Source: Xanthomonas citri pv. mangiferaeindicae (GTDB taxonomy: Bacteria > Pseudomonadota > Gammaproteobacteria > Xanthomonadales > Xanthomonadaceae). Taken from it: a stretch of 64,000 nt of DNA. Within the stretch, counting starts at the first letter, position 1, and every line of letters starts with the position of its first letter. Positions 59,373-64,000 of the stretch are shown one piece after another. The notes under the pieces were generated by a model that saw only the letters and a program-made list of their open reading frames with translations, was not told where the DNA came from and ran no database searches. Position numbers and translations under genes: made by a program. The stretch is taken from the NCBI GenBank assembly GCA_002240395.1, contig CP016836.1:1091001-1155000 (forward strand), read 5' to 3'.

Positions 59373-59957
59373 TTACGGCGATGCAGCCAGACGCGCGTCG
59401 CGCGGCGGAGCAGCATTGGCGACCAGCCGCGAGGTCAGCACATCGTTCTTGAAGAACGTGTACGACAGCGTGACCGTGTTGACGTCCCGCGGCAGCGAGG
59501 GATCGATGATGAAGCGGACCGGCATGTCGCGGGTTTCGCCGGCCTGGAGCGTCTGTGCGGTGAAGCAGAAGCATTCGGTTTTCTGGAAGAAACCCGAGGC
59601 CCGCGCCGGTGCGACCGATGGCGTGGCGCTGCCGACGATCGGGTGCGTGCTGTCGTTGTGCGCGTAGTACGTGGTCTCGTACTGCTCGCCGACACGCACG
59701 CGCATGCGGGTCTGGTTGGGCCGGAACGACCAGGGCAGGTGCGAGTTGACGCTGGCGTCGAACTCCACCGTCACCCAGCGGTCTTCCACGCCCGCAGCCG
59801 ACTGCGCGGGCGCTGCGACCGCGCTGTTCTCCAGGCGGATGCCGAACACCTTCTCGCAGGCGATACGGTAGAGCGGCACCAGCGAGAAGGTGAACGCGAA
59901 CGCGGCGACCGAGACCGCCACCAGCTTGCCGATGCCCAGCGAACGGCGCGCGCTCAT
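59373..59957 (-). CDS. ctaG: Cytochrome c oxidase assembly protein CtaG (Cox11)
   Basis: A 194-residue membrane-anchored copper chaperone for the CuB centre of subunit I. One N-terminal helix (LVAVSVAAFAFTFSLVPLYRI) is followed by a periplasmic beta-sandwich. Key copper Cys residues are in KTECFCFTAQTL, followed by RFIIDPSLPRDVNTVTLSYTF. The start at 59957 overlaps the stop of a 49-residue gene by 4 bp (ATGA). It lies between ctaD and coxC as usual. Confidence 0.94.
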   Translation of the reverse strand: MSARRSLGIGKLVAVSVAAFAFTFSLVPLYRIACEKVFGIRLENSAVAAPAQSAAGVEDRWVTVEFDASVNSHLPWSFRPNQTRMRVRVGEQYETTYYAHNDSTHPIVGSATPSVAPARASGFFQKTECFCFTAQTLQAGETRDMPVRFIIDPSLPRDVNTVTLSYTFFKNDVLTSRLVANAAPPRDARLAASP

Positions 59958-60103
59958 GCCAGCAACACGCCGCGCAGGATGAAGCCGGCATAGATGCACA
60001 GCGCGACCACCGCGATCGTCAGCGCCGTGCGCCGCGCGCGGCGGCGGCGGGCGGCCAAGTCATCGTGGGCATCGGGCGTGGGCATCGCGGCGCGCAGCTC
60101 CAT
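59954..60103 (-). CDS. 49-residue membrane protein between ctaD and ctaG
   Basis: A gene too short for standard ORF cut-offs: ATG 60103 to TGA 59954, 49 residues. The first half is polar with an Arg-rich run (DLAARRRRARRTAL), the second a single helix (TIAVVALCIYAGFILRGVLL). It begins 4 nt after the ctaD stop and its stop overlaps the ctaG start as ATGA, so the spacing is that of a translated gene. Small proteins at this position are annotated in some proteobacteria as cytochrome oxidase small assembly proteins. The function is not established. Confidence 0.75.
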   Translation of the reverse strand: MELRAAMPTPDAHDDLAARRRRARRTALTIAVVALCIYAGFILRGVLLA

Positions 60104-60107
60104 GGCC

Positions 60108-61730
60108 TCAGTGGCTGATGTCGTCGTGCGCGAGGTCGCCGGGCTTGAGCACCGGCGGCTTGGCGAAGGTGTGGTGCGGCGCCGGCGACGGCACGGTCCA
60201 CTCCAGGCCCTTGGCGCCTTCCCACGACCGCGCGGCCGCGGGTGCGCCGCGCAGCTTGGAGTGCAGCAGGATCGCGAACATCAGGAACGGCGTGGCGAAC
60301 ATGCCGAACGCGCCGATCGAGCTGATCAGGTTCCAGTCCGCGAACACGACGTTGTAGTCGGGGATGCGGCGCGGCATGCCGGCCAGGCCCAGGAAGTGCT
60401 GCGGGAAGAACAGCAGATTCACGAACACGATGGTCCACCAGAAGTGCACCTTCGCCCAGAACTCGCTGTACATCCGCCCGGTCCACTTCGGCCACCAGTA
60501 ATAGGTCGCCGCGATGATCGAGAACAGCGCGCCGGTGACCAGCACGTAGTGGAAGTGCGCGACCACGAAATAGGTGTCGTGGTACTGGAAGTCGGCCGGC
60601 ACGATCGCCAGCATCAGGCCCGAGAACCCGCCGATGGTGAACAGGATGACGAACGCGACCGCCCACAGCATCGGCGCCTCGAACGTCAGCGAGCCGCGCC
60701 ACATCGTCGAGACCCAGTTGAACACCTTCACGCCGGTCGGGATCGAGATCAGCATCGTGGCAAACATGAAGTAGATCTCGCCGCCCAGCGGCATGCCCAC
60801 GGTGAACATGTGGTGGGCCCAGACGATGAAGCTCAGGAACGCGATCGCGGCCGTGGCGTAGACCATCGCCTGGTAGCCGAACAGCGGCTTGCGGCTGAAG
60901 GTCGGGATGATCTCGCTGACGATGCCGAACGCCGGCAGGATCATGATGTAGACCTCGGGATGCCCGAAGAACCAGAAGATGTGCTGGTACATCACCGGGT
61001 CGCCGCCGCCGGCGGCGTTGAAGAACGAGGTCATGAAGAACTTGTCGGTCAGCAGCATCGTGACCGCGCCGGCGAGCACCGGCATCACCGCGATCAGCAG
61101 GAACGCGGTGATCAGCCAGGCCCAGCAGAAGATCGGCATCTTCAACAGATCCACGCCCGGCGCGCGCATGTTGAGGATCGTGGCGATGACGTTGATCGCG
61201 CCCATGATCGAGCTGATGCCCATCATGTGGATCGCGAAGATCGTCAGCGACACACTGTTGCCGCCCTGCAGCGACAGCGGCGGATAGAGCGTCCAGCCGC
61301 CGGCCGGGCCACCGCCGGGCATGAACAGCGTCATCAGCAGCAGCGTGAACGCGAACGGCAGGATCCAGAACGACCAGTTGTTCATGCGCGGCAGCGCCAT
61401 GTCCGGCGCGCCGATCTGCAGCGGGATCATCCAGTTCGCCAGACCGACGAACGCGGGCATGACGCCACCGAAGATCATCACCAGCGCGTGCATGGTGGTC
61501 ATCTGGTTGAAGAACACCGGGCTGACGTGCTGCAGGCCCGGCGAGGCAAGCTCGGTGCGGATGATCACGCTCATGCCCGCGCCGATGATGAACATCACAA
61601 AGGAGAACAGCAGGTACAGCGTGCCGATGTCCTTATGGTTAGTGGAGAAGAACCAGCGCTGGACGAAGCCCTGTCGATGGGCGTGATCGTCGTGGTGCGC
61701 GTCGGCAGTGGCGGTATGCGTCGTCGACAT
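60108..61730 (-). CDS. ctaD: Cytochrome c oxidase subunit I
   Basis: A 540-residue catalytic subunit with 12 helices, holding heme a and the heme a3-CuB centre. Ligand motifs are TTMHALVMIFGG (heme a His), FWFFGHPEVYIMILPAFG (CuB His and crosslinked Tyr), IVWAHHMFTVGM (CuB His pair) and VVAHFHYVLVTG (heme a3 and heme a His). The N-terminus is His-rich (DAHHDDHAHRQG). Start ATG 61730 is 19 nt after the coxB stop. The full set of ligands marks it as a proton-pumping A-type oxidase. Confidence 0.98.
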   Translation of the reverse strand: MSTTHTATADAHHDDHAHRQGFVQRWFFSTNHKDIGTLYLLFSFVMFIIGAGMSVIIRTELASPGLQHVSPVFFNQMTTMHALVMIFGGVMPAFVGLANWMIPLQIGAPDMALPRMNNWSFWILPFAFTLLLMTLFMPGGGPAGGWTLYPPLSLQGGNSVSLTIFAIHMMGISSIMGAINVIATILNMRAPGVDLLKMPIFCWAWLITAFLLIAVMPVLAGAVTMLLTDKFFMTSFFNAAGGGDPVMYQHIFWFFGHPEVYIMILPAFGIVSEIIPTFSRKPLFGYQAMVYATAAIAFLSFIVWAHHMFTVGMPLGGEIYFMFATMLISIPTGVKVFNWVSTMWRGSLTFEAPMLWAVAFVILFTIGGFSGLMLAIVPADFQYHDTYFVVAHFHYVLVTGALFSIIAATYYWWPKWTGRMYSEFWAKVHFWWTIVFVNLLFFPQHFLGLAGMPRRIPDYNVVFADWNLISSIGAFGMFATPFLMFAILLHSKLRGAPAAARSWEGAKGLEWTVPSPAPHHTFAKPPVLKPGDLAHDDISH

Positions 61731-61749
61731 GGCATTGAACCTCGAGCGA

Positions 61750-62682
61750 TCAGCCGGCCGCGGGTGCGGCGGGGGCGGAAGGGGTCTGCGCGGCGGCCGC
61801 GTCGACGGCCTCCGCATCGGCCTGGGCCGGCGCGGGCTCAGGATCGGCGGCGGGCGGCGCGTTGCGCGCCTTCTCGGCGGCCAGCCAGCTGTCGAACTCG
61901 GCGCGCGGCACTGCGCGCACGACGATCGGCATGAAGGCGTGGTCCTTGCCGCACAGTTCGGCGCACTGGCCGCGGTAGATGCCCGGCTCGAGGATCTCGG
62001 TCCAGGCCTCGTTGACGATGCCCGGGATCGCGTCCTGCTTCCAGCCCAGCGCCGGCACCCACCACGAATGGATCACGTCGTCGGCGGTGACCACGAAGCG
62101 GACCTTGGTGTCGGTCGGCAGCACCAGCGCATTGTCGACGTCGAGCAGGTAATGGCCGTGGGCATCGAGCTCGGCGCGCGTGGTGTCGCGGTTCTGCCGC
62201 AGCCGGTCGCTCTCGCGGTCCAGGCGGCTGGTGAGGGTCACGTCCTCGCCCATGTACTCGTACTTCCACATCCACTGCACGCCGGTGACCTTGACCGTCA
62301 TCTCGGCATCGCGGGTGTCGTACATGGCGATGAGCTTGCGCGTGGCCGGCACCGCCATGATGACCAGCAGCACGATCGGCACCACCGTCCAGATGATCTC
62401 GGCGGTGGTGTTGTGGGTGAACTGCGCCGCGACTGCGCCGCGCGACTTGCGGAAACGGAACATCGCGACCGCCATCGCGCCGAACACCAGCACGCCGATG
62501 CCCACGCAGATCCACAGCGCGAGCATGTGGGCGTCGTAGGCGTGCTGGGACGAGGCGGTGACGCCGCGCCCCATGTTCAGCTGCCACGGCTTGGGATCGG
62601 CGGACTGCGCCAATGCACTTGCGGACAGCGCCATCGTGGCGAGCCCGCACATCCACAGCTTGAAACGACCGGCTTGCTTCAC
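61750..62682 (-). CDS. coxB: Cytochrome c oxidase subunit II
   Basis: A 310-residue subunit that accepts electrons from cytochrome c through CuA. The signal is KLWMCGLATMALSASALAQ. There are two membrane helices (ALWICVGIGVLVFGAMAVAMF; IIWTVVPIVLLVIMA), then a cupredoxin domain with a full CuA set: H205, C240, E242, C244, H248 and M251 (HSWWVPALGWKQ, YRGQCAELCGKDHAFMP). The C-terminal tail is Ala/Pro-rich. I chose GTG 62682 because it is the start that gives a complete signal peptide. No cytochrome c domain is fused. Confidence 0.95.
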   Translation of the reverse strand: MKQAGRFKLWMCGLATMALSASALAQSADPKPWQLNMGRGVTASSQHAYDAHMLALWICVGIGVLVFGAMAVAMFRFRKSRGAVAAQFTHNTTAEIIWTVVPIVLLVIMAVPATRKLIAMYDTRDAEMTVKVTGVQWMWKYEYMGEDVTLTSRLDRESDRLRQNRDTTRAELDAHGHYLLDVDNALVLPTDTKVRFVVTADDVIHSWWVPALGWKQDAIPGIVNEAWTEILEPGIYRGQCAELCGKDHAFMPIVVRAVPRAEFDSWLAAEKARNAPPAADPEPAPAQADAEAVDAAAAQTPSAPAAPAAG

Positions 62683-62798
62683 ATCGAACCCCAATGCCTG
62701 AGCTGGCGTTGTCTGGCGGGAACGCGTCCGTCCTCGCCCGGCCCAAGGGGCACCGGAACGACTGCGCAGGAGCGGCGGCGTACTGCGATAACGAATGA

Positions 62799-62828
62799 AT
62801 GTTAGCTGTCCGCGCTCTGCTGCGGCAA
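62799..62828 (-). promoter_or_regulatory. Promoter of the cox operon
   Basis: On the - strand TTGCCG (62828-62823) and TAACAT (62804-62799), 18-nt spacer. The transcript would begin near 62791, giving a leader of about 110 nt before coxB. Confidence 0.6.
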
Positions 62829-62918
62829 CCTGTCGCAGTCTGCGCGCTTCAGCCGCGCCGCAGCGCCGTTCTCGCGGCCGCTTCATGCTGCGACGCAGCA
62901 TTCGCGTCCCCCGACACC

Positions 62919-62979
62919 GATGCCGACGGGCCGCACCTCGCAGGGCACCAAGCGTCGCGACCTGCACGCCGTCGGCATC
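62919..62979. repeat. Long-range inverted repeat upstream of the cox operon
   Basis: GATGCCGACGG (62919-62929) and CCGTCGGCATC (62969-62979) are perfect 11-nt inverted arms with a 39-nt spacer. An AT-rich stretch (ATTATTATGAATA) follows. No gene is visible from 62683 to the window end. Confidence 0.6.
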
Positions 62980-63005
62980 GCATTATTATGAATACGCAAG
63001 GGCGC

Positions 63006-63301
63006 CACCTCCCCCGCCCGCGGGGAGGTCGGCACGCGTAGCGGGCCGGGTGGGGGCATGGGCCGTCACGCAGCAGCGCCACCATCCCTGCCTTCCACCC
63101 GCGAAGGTGCAATGTCCCGTAAACGGAAGGGTGCGAAGCCCCCACCGCGCGCACTTACCTCCCCCCGCGCGCGGAAGGATCGCGCTACCGATTACACGCG
63201 GATAACTGCTCCTGTCACCTCCCCGCGCGCGCGGGGAGGATGCATACAGCCTGTTCCGGCGGCTTGGCGGCATCGTCACCTCCCCGCGCGCGCGGGGAGG
63301 A
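63006..63301. repeat. Dispersed palindromic elements
   Basis: One full double-hairpin element (63006-63057: CACCTCCCCCGC stem, degenerate second stem, GGGTGGGGGC end) and one partial one (63138-63179). Two nearly identical isolated stems follow, CACCTCCCC-GCGCGCGC-GGGGAGGA, at 63216-63240 and about 63277-63301. None is coding. Confidence 0.8.
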
Positions 63302-63337
63302 TCGGTAACGTCGCGCCCGACGAGGCCGAACGCGCCC

Positions 63338-64000
63338 TCACCTCCCCCGCCCGCGGGGGAGGTCGATGCCGCAGGCATCGGGTGGGGGCTTGGGCTTGCC
63401 GAGAGCAGCGCCCCCTCCCCAGCCCTCCCCCGCGATGCGGGGGAAGGAGACAAGCGTGCGTGCTGCATCACCTCCTCCGCAGCGCGGGGAGGTCGATGCC
63501 GCAGGCATCGGGTGGGGGCTTGGGCTTGCCACGAGCAGCGCCCCCTCCCCAGCCCTCCCCCGCGATGCGCGGGAGGGAGACAAGCGTGCGTGCTGCATCA
63601 CCTCCCCCGCCCGCGTGGGAGGTCGGTGCCGTAGGCATTGGGTGGGGCTTGGGCTTGCCACGAGCAGCGCCCCCTCCCCAGCCCTCCCCCGCGATGCGCG
63701 GGAGGGAGACAAGCGTGCGTGCTGCATCACCTCCCCCGCCCGCGTGGGAGGTCGGTGCCGTAGGCATTGGGTGGGGGCTTGGGCTTGCCACGAGCAGCGC
63801 CCCCTCCCCAGCCCTCCCCCGCGATGCGCGGGAGGGAGACAAGCGTGCGTGCTGCATCATCTCTTCCGCAGCGCGGGGAGGTCGATGCCGCAAGCATCGG
63901 TGGGGGCTTGGGCTTGCAGCGAGCAGCGCCCCCTCCCCAGCCCTCCCCGCGATGCGCGGGAGGGAGACAAGCGTGCGTGCTGCATCACCTCCCCCGCCCG
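63338..64000. repeat. Tandem array of about 130-bp double-palindrome units (truncated by the window)
   Basis: Units begin with TCACCTCC at 63338, 63468, 63598, 63727 and 63985 (TCATCTCT at 63857). The spacings are 130, 130, 129, 130 and 128 bp. Each unit has stem A (ACCTCCCCCGC...GCGGGGGAGGT), stem B (GATGCC-GCA-GGCATC or the variant GGTGCC-GTA-GGCATT), GGGTGGGGGCTTGGGCTTGC, a third stem CCCTCCCCCGC-GAT-GCGCGGGAGGG, and the tail GACAAGCGTGCGTGCTGCA. Long ORFs across the array are artefacts of the repeat length. The sixth unit is cut by the window end. Confidence 0.9.

Noticed and set aside
63338..63893. Overlapping open frames on the - strand with repeated ARLSPSRASRGRAGEGALL segments
   Set aside because: They are translations of the tandem 130-bp units; they have no start signals, and the protein repeats only mirror DNA repeats.
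63338..64000. CRISPR array
   Set aside because: Units are about 130 bp and near-identical throughout, with no unique spacers and no cas genes.

Overview
The window is a GC-rich, gene-dense bacterial chromosome segment. Its content points to the Lysobacteraceae/Xanthomonadaceae, probably a Lysobacter- or Luteimonas-like organism. The reasons are a NagP/LacI/SIS-deaminase N-acetylglucosamine regulon with a TonB-dependent receptor, a chromosomal subclass B3 metallo-beta-lactamase of the L1 type, a PTR1-type pteridine reductase, and families of GC-rich double-hairpin intergenic repeats. No rRNA, tRNA, prophage, insertion sequence or CRISPR array was seen. This taxonomic placement is an inference from gene content.

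Layout. 62-3192 (+): a tightly overlapping set (alanine aminotransferase, SGNH hydrolase, methyltransferase, unknown alpha-helical protein). 3280-5250: soluble lytic transglycosylase. 5342-8846: two tandem paralogous secreted proteins of unknown family, the second split by a frameshift. 8920-10484: CCA-adding enzyme and a small lipoprotein. 10755-11893: a divergent DHFR-like/TetR pair sharing one operator. 12151-13035: B3 metallo-beta-lactamase, followed by an intergenic repeat cluster. 13622-21577 (-): one long GlcNAc/MurNAc operon (NagP, LacI regulator, SIS deaminase, NagA, NagX, AmgK, VOC protein, DUF72 protein), facing glucokinase, a TonB receptor and a GH20 hexosaminidase on the + strand. 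Together these import, trim, deacetylate, deaminate and phosphorylate amino sugars. 28332-32360: VanZ-like protein and MidA methyltransferase (-), then a pteridine reductase translationally coupled to a membrane diguanylate cyclase (+).

32377-38183 (-): an uncharacterised cluster of six overlapping genes (KAS III, metallo-hydrolase, extended SDR, ceramide-glucosyltransferase-like GT2, small hydrolase-like protein, GT1), directly downstream of folK. It looks like a glycolipid or acyl-glycoside pathway. 38732-42625: mechanosensitive channel, folB, tsaD, rpsU, yqeY. 42655-42906: repeats. 42923-54404: cell-envelope and housekeeping genes (envC, gpmI, a VNGG-repeat solenoid protein, M28 peptidase, HAD phosphatase, DUF4326, tyrS, M23 peptidase, anmK, a membrane protein).

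54617-62682: the aa3-type cytochrome c oxidase locus, almost all on the - strand (coxB, ctaD, a 49-residue membrane protein, ctaG, coxC, SURF1, a CxxxC thioredoxin-like protein, ctaA, ctaB), with a small twin-membrane-helix gene on the + strand. 63006-64000: non-coding palindromic repeats ending in a tandem array of about 130-bp units that runs off the window.

Most interesting candidates: the pteridine reductase-diguanylate cyclase pair (a possible pterin-responsive c-di-GMP module), the KAS III/GT lipid cluster, and the double-hairpin repeat family whose stems covary between copies.
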